A DNA stretch of 64,000 bases from Neptunicoccus cionae (lineage in GTDB: Bacteria > Pseudomonadota > Alphaproteobacteria > Rhodobacterales > Rhodobacteraceae), in contig NZ_PKOJ01000001.1 of assembly GCF_002860325.1 (NCBI RefSeq), positions 1,054,001-1,118,000 of the forward strand, in the 5' to 3' direction. Shown here one piece after another: positions 1-7,913 of this stretch. Under the pieces are notes generated by a model. It saw only the letters and a program-made list of their open reading frames with translations, searched no databases and had not been told where the DNA came from. The translations under genes were made by a program, and so were the position numbers. The number at the start of each line of letters is the position of its first letter. The first letter of the stretch is position 1.

Positions 1-126
1 TTTCTGCATGTCCGGCGTGACATCGGACACGACGATCAGCTCGTTGCTGGGCTCGGGCAGGACCACGGCGTTGACTTCTTCCACATCTTTCAACGAGCTT
101 TCTGCCTTATCGCGGATGTTGGACAT
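1..126 (-). CDS. telA: Toxic anion resistance protein TelA, N-terminal fragment
   Basis: Only the first 42 codons are present; the gene runs off the left edge. It opens at an ATG on the minus strand with an AGGAGA ribosome site seven bases upstream. The visible N-terminus is acidic and helical (MSNIRDKAESSLKDVEEVN), followed by a Val/Pro-rich stretch. The TelA/KlaB call rests mainly on context: 14 bases separate it from the stop of an XpaC-like gene, and xpaC-telA pairs are a standing neighbourhood in Rhodobacteraceae. The domain itself lies outside the window. TelA-family proteins are linked to tellurite and other toxic-anion tolerance, with no settled biochemical activity. Confidence 0.6.
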   Translation of the reverse strand, partial: MSNIRDKAESSLKDVEEVNAVVLPEPSNELIVVSDVTPDMQK

Positions 127-140
127 AGGGGGGTCTCCTG

Positions 141-1049
141 TTAACTGGCCTTCAGGCCTTCTTGTTTCAGTCGGTCGCGCAGAACTTCGATTTCCACATC
201 AAGATCGGTGCGGTTGTCCAACATCATCGTTTCACGTTGGGTATTAAAGCTGGCTTCCAGATCGCTAAGCAAGGATTCGTATTTTGCCTTTGCCTCTGCA
301 TCGCTGGTTTTGCTGGCGAGATCTGCATATTTGATGGTCGCGTCCCGCGCACCGCGCAAGTAAACGCCTAAAAACTTGCGTGCGCCGGACAAGTCTCGGG
401 GATCATCCTCCACAGTGCGGAACATATCGCGCACCGAAGCCGCCAACGCGTCTACGCGCTGCTCGATGCCCCGATCCCCGATGCGCCGCGCAGCGGCAAC
501 CATTTCGGACAGCAGGGTTTCAGCCTTGTCGACAGCTTTGGCGACGCGCTCTGTTTCGAAATCGGACATGCCTTCCATGCCCTTTTTACGCAGGGGATCA
601 ATGCCAAAACTGAATGAATGGGCTGCAACTGCGATGAGTGTATAAACAATTGCCGCGGGCAGGCTGGCCCCCATCCCAAAAGCAGCCGCCACAAAGACGC
701 CTACACCGGTCAAGGCGCTGGCAAACATCTTGCGCGGAATGGCAGGGGGGCGGGCGATCTTGCGGCTGTCATACGCTTGCTGTGCGCGCAAACCGTCCCG
801 CAACAGCCAGGCTGCCAGCAGTAAAATGGCCAGCGCCCCGAATTCCGCCAGCATCCCGCCCGCGTTCTGGGCGCGCATTTCGCCGATGCCCGAGAACAGC
901 AGGGGCAGGGGCAGGGCAAACAGCAGTTTTGAACGGATGTCCGATTTGTGCACCTTGCGGCCACGAAATTTATTGGACGGGGTCATCGCAGGGGCGGCAT
1001 TGTCCGGGCTTCCTGCGGGGCTGTGGGCGCCACCGAATTTCTGCGCCAT
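141..1049 (-). CDS. XpaC-like (5-bromo-4-chloroindolyl phosphate hydrolysis family) membrane protein
   Basis: A 302-residue protein. It has a basic N-terminus, three or four hydrophobic segments in its first half (around LLFALPLPLLFSG, LAILLLAAWLL and a longer pair near FVAAAFGMG...IYTLIAVAA), then a soluble alpha-helical C-terminal half rich in charged residues. This layout matches the XpaC family that accompanies TelA. The start at 1049 (MAQKFGG) has a GGGAAG element upstream. An in-frame ATG at 1121 would add 24 residues that look non-coding. It is co-transcribed with telA. The biochemical role of the family is unresolved, and the phosphate-hydrolysis name comes from a Bacillus plate phenotype. 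Confidence 0.7.
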   Translation of the reverse strand: MAQKFGGAHSPAGSPDNAAPAMTPSNKFRGRKVHKSDIRSKLLFALPLPLLFSGIGEMRAQNAGGMLAEFGALAILLLAAWLLRDGLRAQQAYDSRKIARPPAIPRKMFASALTGVGVFVAAAFGMGASLPAAIVYTLIAVAAHSFSFGIDPLRKKGMEGMSDFETERVAKAVDKAETLLSEMVAAARRIGDRGIEQRVDALAASVRDMFRTVEDDPRDLSGARKFLGVYLRGARDATIKYADLASKTSDAEAKAKYESLLSDLEASFNTQRETMMLDNRTDLDVEIEVLRDRLKQEGLKAS

Positions 1050-1249
1050 CAGGACAGGCTTCCCAAGCTGCCAAGGGATACCGTCAGGATCGCAAAACAA
1101 AGTACGATATATGATAGCCACTGCAAGGTTGGTGCAGACATCTTTCCCCCGTCAATACGGTGTTGGTCCCGCTTAAGTCTCTGTCTTTTTAATATATGAG
1201 GGCAGGGCCGTGGTTACTAGGCTTTTGCGCTGGTTTTTCCGTAAGATAG

Positions 1250-1288
1250 CAGGGGCAGCACCGCCTGATCGGCGGAAAACTGCCCCTG
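1250..1288 (-). terminator. Strong stem-loop downstream of terC
   Basis: A perfect 9-bp inverted repeat (CAGGGGCAG at 1250-1258, CTGCCCCTG at 1280-1288) encloses a second 5-bp stem (CCGCC/GGCGG at 1261-1265/1271-1275). It lies 44 bases beyond the terC stop and upstream of the xpaC-like gene, both read on the minus strand. There is no U-run after it, so it is either a weak terminator or an RNA stability/processing element rather than a classic intrinsic terminator. Confidence 0.45.
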
Positions 1289-1331
1289 ATGCCCAAAGAA
1301 ATGGCACTGTTCTGCCGGATCGGGCGTCCCT

Positions 1332-2147
1332 TTAATGTCCGCCCCTCTGACGCTCTGCTGCCAGTTTGCGCTGGTAGCCGGTTTGGACGATTTCAACCAA
1401 AACCAGCACCACAACCGAGAAGTAGAAAGTTGTCTTGGACATTGGCAACAAAGCATAGCCGAAGATGCGGATTTGCAGATCGTCGTTATGCATGGCGTGG
1501 GCGGCGGCAGGACCCGCCTCACCCAGAAGCACCACGCCTACGATCAGCAGGATGAACAGGCCGAGCACCTCATACATGCGGTTCTTCTGCAAAAACGTCG
1601 TCACTCCGTCTGCCAGCAGCAACATTGCCAGACCGGAGCTGAGAATCGCAATTGCCAGAACAGGGAAAACATCCGTAATCGCGAGAGCCGAGAGGATTGA
1701 GTCAAAGCTGAAGATAAGGTTCATCATAACGATAAGCATCACGACCTGACGGGCCGATTTCGCATCCTTCGTCCCGCCTTCATGACCAAGTTCGTGCACG
1801 GAAAGCATGTGGGTAATCTCTTTAAAGGCGGTGTACATGATAAATACCCCACCAAAGATGAAGACCACGGTCGAAAAGTTAACGCCGCCAGTGATGATGC
1901 CCGGATAGTCGAAGATGTAGAACGGATCTTTCAGGGCGTCGATAAGCTGGATCATTGTGAACAACAGGATGATCCGCAGCGCTACTGCGATGATGATGCC
2001 CCAGAACCGTACGGATTTCTGGTATTCTTTGGGCGCCCGTTGGCTCTCGATCGAAATATAGAGAAGGTTATCAAAGCCGAGCACGGCCTGAAGGAAGATG
2101 AGAACCCCCAGATTGGCCAGATTCTCAAATGTCAGCAGTTCTGCCAT
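1332..2147 (-). CDS. TerC family integral membrane protein
   Basis: A 271-residue polytopic protein with about seven hydrophobic segments. It carries the acidic intramembrane motifs typical of TerC: FLQAVLGFDNLLY near the N-terminus and MNLIFSFDSILSALAITD in the middle. TerC proteins are associated with tellurite resistance and, more recently, with metal (Mn) efflux in the secretory pathway; which applies here cannot be told. I chose the start at 2147 because AGGGGA lies just upstream; the longer reading frame to 2201 has no good ribosome site. It sits upstream of the xpaC-telA pair on the same strand, separated by the 1250-1288 hairpin. Confidence 0.85.
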   Translation of the reverse strand: MAELLTFENLANLGVLIFLQAVLGFDNLLYISIESQRAPKEYQKSVRFWGIIIAVALRIILLFTMIQLIDALKDPFYIFDYPGIITGGVNFSTVVFIFGGVFIMYTAFKEITHMLSVHELGHEGGTKDAKSARQVVMLIVMMNLIFSFDSILSALAITDVFPVLAIAILSSGLAMLLLADGVTTFLQKNRMYEVLGLFILLIVGVVLLGEAGPAAAHAMHNDDLQIRIFGYALLPMSKTTFYFSVVVLVLVEIVQTGYQRKLAAERQRGGH

Positions 2148-2514
2148 GGCTGTATGTCCCCTGAAGGTAAATTGGTTTTTATGTGCATTTAACGCAACCA
2201 ACCTGCACAGGGCAAGCTATCGCGCATCCTGACTATAACGATCCTGCTAACACTTGGTTCCCGTTGTCCCTGTCTGGCAATTTATCGGCATAAGATGGGG
2301 CAGGGGTGAAGCGGATGCGGGAACACCCCGTTTAACCACCTGAATTCGCCTATTCTTTTATGTTTTGCAGGAATCGCGGCTTGGGCTAAGCTGAAGTGAC
2401 GTGGCGTCATAAACTCGCGCTCATGGGCTGCAATTTATGTTCAGACGCGCCTTTTGCGGCGATGCGGGAAAACCGCAGCAAAGTGTTGCGGGCGAATGTG
2501 AAGGGAATACAGCG
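2148..2514. other. Intergenic region between divergent terC and csp
   Basis: 367 bases without a gene. It must hold the divergent promoters for terC and the cold shock gene. The last 70 bases before csp contain two small hairpins, one around 2451-2465 (GCGCC...GGCG) and one around 2466-2477 (GCGG...CCGC). That suggests a structured 5' untranslated region, as is usual for cold shock mRNAs. I do not see a convincing -35/-10 pair. Confidence 0.4.
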
Positions 2515-2724
2515 ATGGCCAAAGGCATGGTCAAGTGGTTCAACGCCGACAAGGGTTACGGTTTCATCGAACCCGAAGGTGGTGGCAAAGACATTTTTGT
2601 ACATATTTCTCAGGTTCAAGCGTCTGGATTGCAGACACTGGAAAACAACCAGCCGATTGAATTTGAAATGGTTGACGGGGTAGACGGCCGGCAAATGGCC
2701 GGAAATCTTTCGCTCAGCGAATAA
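2515..2724 (+). CDS. Cold shock protein, CspA family
   Basis: A 69-residue single cold-shock domain. RNP1 is visible as KGYGFIEP and RNP2 as DIFVHIS; the N-terminal MVKWFNADKG motif is canonical. It binds single-stranded nucleic acid as an RNA chaperone or antiterminator. The start at 2515 is preceded by AAGGGAA. Longer in-frame starts (2437) add unrelated sequence. It is monocistronic: the next gene, rluB, is convergent, with 53 bases between them. Confidence 0.95.
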   Translation: MAKGMVKWFNADKGYGFIEPEGGGKDIFVHISQVQASGLQTLENNQPIEFEMVDGVDGRQMAGNLSLSE

Positions 2725-2777
2725 TTCGCAGGTGCAGCGCCGCCCGTCGGGCGTGCCGCACCCGGGTTTTGTTCCGG

Positions 2778-3668
2778 TTAACGCTGCGGTTTCCGCGGAG
2801 CGTTTTTGTTGCCTGATTTAGCGGCTCTGGATTTTGGTCCGCCGGACTTGCTCGCGCCGCCGGATTTCGCACCTCCGGATTTGACTGTGCGGGACACGCG
2901 GCGGGTGTCTTTCTTCTTGGCGTGGGCCGGAGGCGTTTCCAGCCCCAGTTGATCCCGAAGAACCTTGGCGCGCACCTCTTCTACCTCACCCGAGCCGAGC
3001 GTCTTGAGCTGGAACGGGCCGTAAGAGGTGCGGATCAGGCGGTTCACTGTCAGGCCAACCGTTTCAACTGCGCGGCGGATTTCGCGGTTCTTGCCTTCGC
3101 GCAGGGCAATGGTCAGCCACGCGTTAGCGCCCTGCTGTTTGTCGATGCTGATTTCCATCGGCTGGAAGCGCTCTCCGTCAACCGTGACCCCTTTGCGCAG
3201 TGGCTCGATCATGTCGGGCGTGGGAGTGCCTTTGACCCGAACGCGGTATTTGCGGACCCACCCTGTTGAGGGCAGTTCCAGCTTGCGCTTGATCTCGCCG
3301 TCGTTGGTCAGCAGCAACAGACCTTCGGAGTTCAGGTCTAACCGCCCGACAGACATCACGCGGGGCAGGGTTTCGGGCAGATCGTCAAAAACGGTCTTGC
3401 GCCCTTTTTCGTCCTTTGCCGATGTGACCAGTCCGGTCGGCTTGTTATATAGCCAAAGGCGCGGGGGCTGTTTTTCGGCAACCGGCTTGCCGTCCACAAG
3501 AATACTGTCTTTCTCTGTGACCTTGATCGCAGGAGTGGTCAGGGGCTCGCCGTTCAGGGTGATGCGGCCGGCCTCGATCATCCGTTCGATGTCACGACGG
3601 GATGCGACACCTGCGCGGGACAGGAATTTGGCGATACGCTCGCCTTCGGCTGTGATTTCATTGCTCAT
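2778..3668 (-). CDS. rluB: 23S rRNA pseudouridine synthase, RluB/RsuA family
   Basis: A 296-residue enzyme that isomerises a uridine in 23S rRNA. The N-terminal S4 domain (RIAKFLSRAGVASRRDIERM) is followed by the synthase domain, with the catalytic Asp in the GRLDLNSEGLLLLTN motif. The last 45 residues are a low-complexity basic tail of Ser/Gly/Ala/Lys, as found in several RluB proteins, probably an RNA-binding extension. The start at 3668 (MSNEITAEGE) fits family length; an upstream ATG at 3704 would overlap the divergent tadA promoter. It is divergent from tadA with a 63-base gap. Confidence 0.88.
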   Translation of the reverse strand: MSNEITAEGERIAKFLSRAGVASRRDIERMIEAGRITLNGEPLTTPAIKVTEKDSILVDGKPVAEKQPPRLWLYNKPTGLVTSAKDEKGRKTVFDDLPETLPRVMSVGRLDLNSEGLLLLTNDGEIKRKLELPSTGWVRKYRVRVKGTPTPDMIEPLRKGVTVDGERFQPMEISIDKQQGANAWLTIALREGKNREIRRAVETVGLTVNRLIRTSYGPFQLKTLGSGEVEEVRAKVLRDQLGLETPPAHAKKKDTRRVSRTVKSGGAKSGGASKSGGPKSRAAKSGNKNAPRKPQR

Positions 3669-3731
3669 GGCCCCGCTATAGGGCGGATCGGCGTGCTTGT
3701 CCAAGGGAACCCGTCACGCTATGGCAGGGGA

Positions 3732-4181
3732 ATGGAGTTTACGTCTTATATGGATGTGGCGCTGAAAGAGGCGCAGGCGGCTGCTGTGCGCGGAGAGGTT
3801 CCCGTCGGTGCGGTTCTTGTGCGGGATGGCGTTGTGCTCGCGAGTGCCGGCAACCGCACACGGGAATTGAACGATCCGACAGCCCATGCAGAAATGCTGG
3901 TGATCCGTGAAGCCTGCGCAGCCCAAACATCCGAAAGGCTGGTGGGGGCGGATCTGTATGTGACGCTGGAACCCTGTCCCATGTGCGCGGCTGCGATCTC
4001 TAACGCCCGGATCGCGCGACTATACTATGGCGCTGCTGATCCGAAATCCGGCGGTGTGGCGCAGGGCCCGCGCATCTTTGACCACCCCCAGTGCCACCAC
4101 AGCCCCGAAATCTATGACGGATTGCAGGAAACGGCCTCTGCTGCCCTGCTGCGGGAGTTTTTCGCCGGTCGGCGGGGATAG
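3732..4181 (+). CDS. tadA: tRNA adenosine(34) deaminase TadA
   Basis: A 149-residue cytidine/deoxycytidylate-deaminase-fold enzyme that converts A34 to inosine in the wobble position of tRNA-Arg(ACG). The zinc site is complete: HAE in PTAHAEMLVIREAC (catalytic Glu) and PCPMC further on. The start at 3732 (MEFTSYMDVALKEA) follows AGGGGA; the frame from 3693 is too long for the family. It is divergent from rluB, a common pairing in alphaproteobacteria. Confidence 0.95.
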   Translation: MEFTSYMDVALKEAQAAAVRGEVPVGAVLVRDGVVLASAGNRTRELNDPTAHAEMLVIREACAAQTSERLVGADLYVTLEPCPMCAAAISNARIARLYYGAADPKSGGVAQGPRIFDHPQCHHSPEIYDGLQETASAALLREFFAGRRG

Positions 4182-4320
4182 CGCCAGTTCCGGCCTGCAC
4201 TATTATAAGGCATATATGGCAAAGAACTGTCGGCCTACGGATTGACGGGTTGTCTTGGCCCTTGTGCGGGGATAAAGGTTCGCCCTGAAATATCCGTGAC
4301 ACAGAAAGTGGATGACCCCG

Positions 4321-4608
4321 ATGTCCATTGATAAAGACACCGCGCGCAAAGTGGCGCATCTGGCCCGTATTGAAGTTCCCGAAGACCAGCTTGATGCGCT
4401 GGCCGGAGAATTGAATGGAATCCTCGGCTTTATGGAACAATTGAACGAAGTGGACGTTGACGGTGTAGAGCCGATGACCTCTGTCACGCCAATGCGTCTG
4501 AAACGCCGCGCCGATGTGGTGACGGACGGGGATCAGCAAGACAAGATTCTGTCCAACGCGCCGGATGCGCGGGAAGGCTTTTTCGCAGTGCCTAAGGTTG
4601 TGGAGTAA
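4321..4608 (+). CDS. gatC: Asp/Glu-tRNA(Asn/Gln) amidotransferase subunit C
   Basis: A 95-residue GatC. It begins [17 protein letters not shown] and has the conserved core [23 protein letters not shown]. It stabilises GatA in the GatCAB complex that amidates mischarged Glu-tRNA(Gln) or Asp-tRNA(Asn). Two ATGs compete (4312 and 4321); I prefer 4321 because homologues start at MSID. gatA follows after three bases. A gatB gene is not in this window, so the operon is gatCA only. Confidence 0.93.
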   Translation: MSIDKDTARKVAHLARIEVPEDQLDALAGELNGILGFMEQLNEVDVDGVEPMTSVTPMRLKRRADVVTDGDQQDKILSNAPDAREGFFAVPKVVE

Positions 4609-4611
4609 GAC

Positions 4612-6099
4612 ATGAGCGGATTGAACACCCTGACCATTGCGGATGCACGCGACAAGCTGCGCAGCAAGGAAATCTCTGCCGTTGAACTGACCGAAGCCTG
4701 TAACGCCGCAGTTGCGGGTTCCGATGCGCTGAACGCCTATTCCGTGAAAACACCGGAAATGGCGCTGGAGCAGGCTAAAGCCGCTGATGCGCGGTTGGGG
4801 CAAGGGGATGCACCCGATCTGTGTGGTATCCCGCTCGGGATCAAGGATCTGTTCTGCACCAAAGGTGTAGAAAGTCAGGCAGCCTCCAACATTTTGGCCG
4901 GGTTCAAACCTGAATACGAAAGCACCGTGACCACCAAACTGTGGGACTCCGGTGCTGTGATGCTGGGCAAACTGAACATGGACGAATTTGCCATGGGGTC
5001 GTCCAATGAAACCAGCGCTTATGGTGCCGCAGTCAATCCGTGGCGGCGGCAAGGTTCTGATGCACCGCTGACACCGGGCGGGTCTTCGGGCGGTTCCGCT
5101 GCAGCTGTTTCCGGCGATCTGTGTCTGGCTGCGACTGGCACCGACACAGGTGGTTCGATCCGCCAGCCCGCCGCTTTTACCGGTATCGTCGGCGTGAAAC
5201 CCACCTATGGCCGTGTGTCCCGCTGGGGCATCATCGCCTTTGCCTCCTCTTTGGATCAGGCAGGGCCGATGACGAAAACCGTGCGCGACAGTGCAATTTT
5301 TTTGAATGCCATTGCCGGACACGACGCCAAAGACAGCACCAGTGCGGATATGGCCGTGCCGGACTTTGAAGCTGCGCTAACAGGCGATATTCGCGGTCGC
5401 AAGATCGGTTTGCCAAAGGAGTACCGTCTGGACGGGATGCCCGCCGAGATCGAAAAGCTCTGGGCGGACGGGGCGGATATGCTGCGCGATGCAGGTGCCG
5501 AGATCGTTGACGTATCCCTGCCGCACACAAAATACGCGCTTCCGGCCTATTATGTACTGGCCCCTGCGGAGGCTTCCTCCAATCTCGCCCGTTACGACGG
5601 GGTGCGCTATGGCCACCGCGCGAAGCTGCAAAAAGGCGAGGGCATCCACGAAATGTATGCCCGCACCCGCGCCGAAGGCTTCGGCCCCGAGGTGCAGCGC
5701 CGTGTCATGATCGGGGCCTATGTGCTGTCGGCAGGTTTCTATGATGCCTATTACCGCCGCGCCCAGCGGGTGCGCACGCTGATCAAGAAAGACTTTGAAG
5801 ATGTCTACGCCAGCGGTGTAGATGCGATCCTGACTCCGGCAACGCCTTCCGCGGCCTTCGGGCTGGGGGAAATGGCGGATGCGGATCCGGTAAAAATGTA
5901 TCTCAACGATGTTTTCACCGTGACGGTGAACCTTGCCGGCCTGCCCGGTGTTTCTGTTCCGACAGGACTGGATTCACAGGGTCTGCCGCTTGGCCTGCAA
6001 CTGATCGGGAAGCCTTGGGAAGAAGCGGATATGCTGAACACTGCCTACGCGCTGGAGCAATCCGCCGGTTTTGTTTCCAAGGCCGAAAAATGGTGGTAG
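4612..6099 (+). CDS. gatA: Asp/Glu-tRNA(Asn/Gln) amidotransferase subunit A
   Basis: A 495-residue amidase-signature enzyme that hydrolyses glutamine to supply ammonia for tRNA-dependent amidation. The Ser-cisSer-Lys machinery is visible: Lys in GIKDLFC near residue 77 and the glycine/serine-rich [15 protein letters not shown] near residue 155, followed by [14 protein letters not shown]. Length is normal. It is translationally close to gatC (three-base gap). Expected in an alphaproteobacterium lacking AsnRS and/or GlnRS. Confidence 0.96.
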   Translation: MSGLNTLTIADARDKLRSKEISAVELTEACNAAVAGSDALNAYSVKTPEMALEQAKAADARLGQGDAPDLCGIPLGIKDLFCTKGVESQAASNILAGFKPEYESTVTTKLWDSGAVMLGKLNMDEFAMGSSNETSAYGAAVNPWRRQGSDAPLTPGGSSGGSAAAVSGDLCLAATGTDTGGSIRQPAAFTGIVGVKPTYGRVSRWGIIAFASSLDQAGPMTKTVRDSAIFLNAIAGHDAKDSTSADMAVPDFEAALTGDIRGRKIGLPKEYRLDGMPAEIEKLWADGADMLRDAGAEIVDVSLPHTKYALPAYYVLAPAEASSNLARYDGVRYGHRAKLQKGEGIHEMYARTRAEGFGPEVQRRVMIGAYVLSAGFYDAYYRRAQRVRTLIKKDFEDVYASGVDAILTPATPSAAFGLGEMADADPVKMYLNDVFTVTVNLAGLPGVSVPTGLDSQGLPLGLQLIGKPWEEADMLNTAYALEQSAGFVSKAEKWW

Positions 6100-6129
6100 G
6101 TTTTCTGGGTTTTAAACAAGGAAAGTAAG

Positions 6130-6717
6130 ATGCGCAGTTTGGTATTTACAGTTTTGGCGGCAGGTCTTGTTGCGGGATGCACAACGCAGTCCCCCAATGA
6201 TCAGGACCAGTATTTCGATAATATTACGCCGGATCCTGTTGCGCTTCAGACGGAAAACCAGCGCTTGGCTACTGCCGAGGGTGGTGTTTCTACAGTTCAG
6301 CTTCCTGCTGACGGAGGAGGGGCTGCCCCGGAGAATCTTCCAAGCGGCATTTCCAATACTCAGGACTTCGAAGCCGTGGTCGAACAGGAATCCATTGCGT
6401 CGGATGCAGCTAAACTTGCCGCTTTGCGCCAGTCTTACACTGTGGTCGACCCGGAACCGTTGCCCCAGCGGCGCGATGATGTGAACCTTGCCGCCTATGC
6501 GATTTCGCAAAAGCAGGCTGTGGGCGTGCGCACCTACAACCGTTCCAGCAGCAACATGTCAAACTGTAGCCGTTACCGGAACGATCCGGACGCAGCACAG
6601 CGCCGGTTCCTTGAATCCGGTGGTCCGGAACGGGACCGCAATAATCTGGACACGGATGGTGACGGCTTCGCCTGTGGCTGGAACCCGGACCTTTATCGCA
6701 ACCTTCTGCCGAGCTAA
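6130..6717 (+). CDS. Lipoprotein with C-terminal Excalibur-like calcium-binding motif
   Basis: A 195-residue predicted lipoprotein. The signal peptide ends in the lipobox LVAGC at residues 13-17. The middle is low-complexity, Gln/Asp-rich and probably unstructured. Residues 145-190 hold an Excalibur-type motif: a Cys in NCSRYR, a Gly-Gly-Pro turn, then LDTDGDGFACGWNP with an acidic loop between two Cys that likely form a disulfide. Similar domains occur on cell-envelope proteins. The gene overlaps the next (amidase) by one base (TAATG), so the two are translationally coupled, which suggests a cell-wall role. Specific function unknown. Confidence 0.7.
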   Translation: MRSLVFTVLAAGLVAGCTTQSPNDQDQYFDNITPDPVALQTENQRLATAEGGVSTVQLPADGGGAAPENLPSGISNTQDFEAVVEQESIASDAAKLAALRQSYTVVDPEPLPQRRDDVNLAAYAISQKQAVGVRTYNRSSSNMSNCSRYRNDPDAAQRRFLESGGPERDRNNLDTDGDGFACGWNPDLYRNLLPS

Positions 6718-7475
6718 TGCAATACGCGACCCGCAGCTCGGTCAATTGTAGCGCGCGGCGGCACGGTCTTGAGCCGGATATGGTGGTTCTCCACTACACC
6801 GGAATGGAAACAGCACAGGCGGCGATTGACCGGCTGTGCGACCCCGAAGCAGAGGTTTCGGCCCATTACGTCATAGATGAAACAGGCGCGGTCACGCAGC
6901 TCGTGGCGGAATCAGAGCGTGCATGGCATGCAGGGGCCGGACAGTGGGGCTGGGTTACGGACGTGAATTCCCATTCGATCGGTATTGAAATCGTCAATCG
7001 CGGCCCTGACAGTGATACCCCGCATTTCCCCGAACCACAGATGGTGGCGCTTCGGGAATTACTTTCTTCCATACTCGAACGGCACAACATTCCGCCTGAA
7101 CGTGTTATCGGCCATTCCGATATGGCACCCGGTCGCAAAATTGATCCCGGCCCCTATTTTGATTGGAAGGATCTTGCAACGCGGGGGCTTTCGATCTGGC
7201 CGCATCCCGCACAGTGTTGTGCGGACTGGTCGGCCTTTCGTGCGGCGGCGTTCTATTTTGGCTACCGTGCGGCGGATGATACGCGACAAAGTTGGGAAAC
7301 CGTCCTGTCGGCCTTTCGCTTGCGGTTCCGCCCGTTCCATTCCGGCCCGCTTGATGCTCTGGATGTAGGGCTAATTGTGCGGCTCGCGCAGCAATGGCCT
7401 TGCCAGGCCGTTGACCTCGGGGGGCATGGGACGGTAGAGAAAGGCTTCGCGGATGGCTGGACGGCTGCACGTTAG
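6717..7475 (+). CDS. N-acetylmuramoyl-L-alanine amidase, AmpD/Amidase_2 type
   Basis: A 252-residue enzyme of the zinc amidase_2 fold that cleaves the MurNAc-L-Ala bond. Zinc ligands are visible: His in VVLHYTG near the N-terminus, His and Asp in VIGHSDMAPGRKIDPG. The general base region HSIGIEIVN is also present. There is no signal peptide, so it should be cytoplasmic and act on recycled anhydro-muropeptides as AmpD does. The last ten codons (about 7446-7475) lie inside the 5' strand of RNase P RNA, so the C-terminus FADGWTAAR is dictated by the RNA gene. It is coupled to the upstream lipoprotein gene. Confidence 0.88.
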   Translation: MQYATRSSVNCSARRHGLEPDMVVLHYTGMETAQAAIDRLCDPEAEVSAHYVIDETGAVTQLVAESERAWHAGAGQWGWVTDVNSHSIGIEIVNRGPDSDTPHFPEPQMVALRELLSSILERHNIPPERVIGHSDMAPGRKIDPGPYFDWKDLATRGLSIWPHPAQCCADWSAFRAAAFYFGYRAADDTRQSWETVLSAFRLRFRPFHSGPLDALDVGLIVRLAQQWPCQAVDLGGHGTVEKGFADGWTAAR

Positions 7476-7815
7476 TGAGGAAAGTCCGGACTCCAAAAAG
7501 CAGAGGCGGCGGGTAACGCCCGCCCGGGGCAACCCGAGGGAAAGCGCCACAGAGAAAAGACTGCCCGTGCGTGCACGGGTAACGGTGAAACGGTGGGGTA
7601 AGAGCCCACCGCGGTGGTGGTAACATCATTGGCATGGCAAGCCCCGCCTGGAGCAAAACCAAATAGGGACCGCGTGGATGGCAACATCCGGGGCCGCTTT
7701 TGCCCTAGCAGGTCCGGGTTGGTTGCAAGAGCCTGTTGGTGACAGCAGGCCCAGATGAATGGTCGTCTAAGGGGGCAACCCCGGGACAAAATCCGGCTTA
7801 CAGGCCATCCGCGAA
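7446..7815 (+). ncRNA. rnpB: RNase P RNA, bacterial type A
   Basis: The catalytic RNA of RNase P, which matures tRNA 5' ends. Visible landmarks are the universal GAGGAAAGTCCGGACT at 7477-7492, AGATGAATGGTCGTC at about 7753-7767, and the 3' signature ACAAAATCCGGCTTAC at about 7786-7801. The two ends pair: TTCGCGGATGGC from 7446 with GCCATCCGCGAA ending at 7815 (helix P1), which sets the boundaries within a few bases. Its length of about 370 nucleotides is normal. The 5' 30 bases are shared with the amidase reading frame. Confidence 0.96.
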
Positions 7816-7913
7816 AATAATCCCCGTCTGGGTCCGATGCACCGGTTGCAGTGTGCAGGGCGCGGGCCTAGGCTGATCCCATTCAAAGCAACCGATTTTA
7901 CAGGGTGTGATCC

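Noticed and set aside
4216-4245. Nine-codon ORF (MAKNCRPTD) before gatC, possible leader peptide
   Set aside because: It has a plausible AAGG site but no regulatory codon run and no attenuator hairpin; too short to support.
4000-5322. 440-codon open frame antisense to tadA/gatA
   Set aside because: It lies opposite a clear GatA with all catalytic motifs; its own translation is rich in Arg/His/Gly with no recognisable domain. GC-biased third positions create such shadows.
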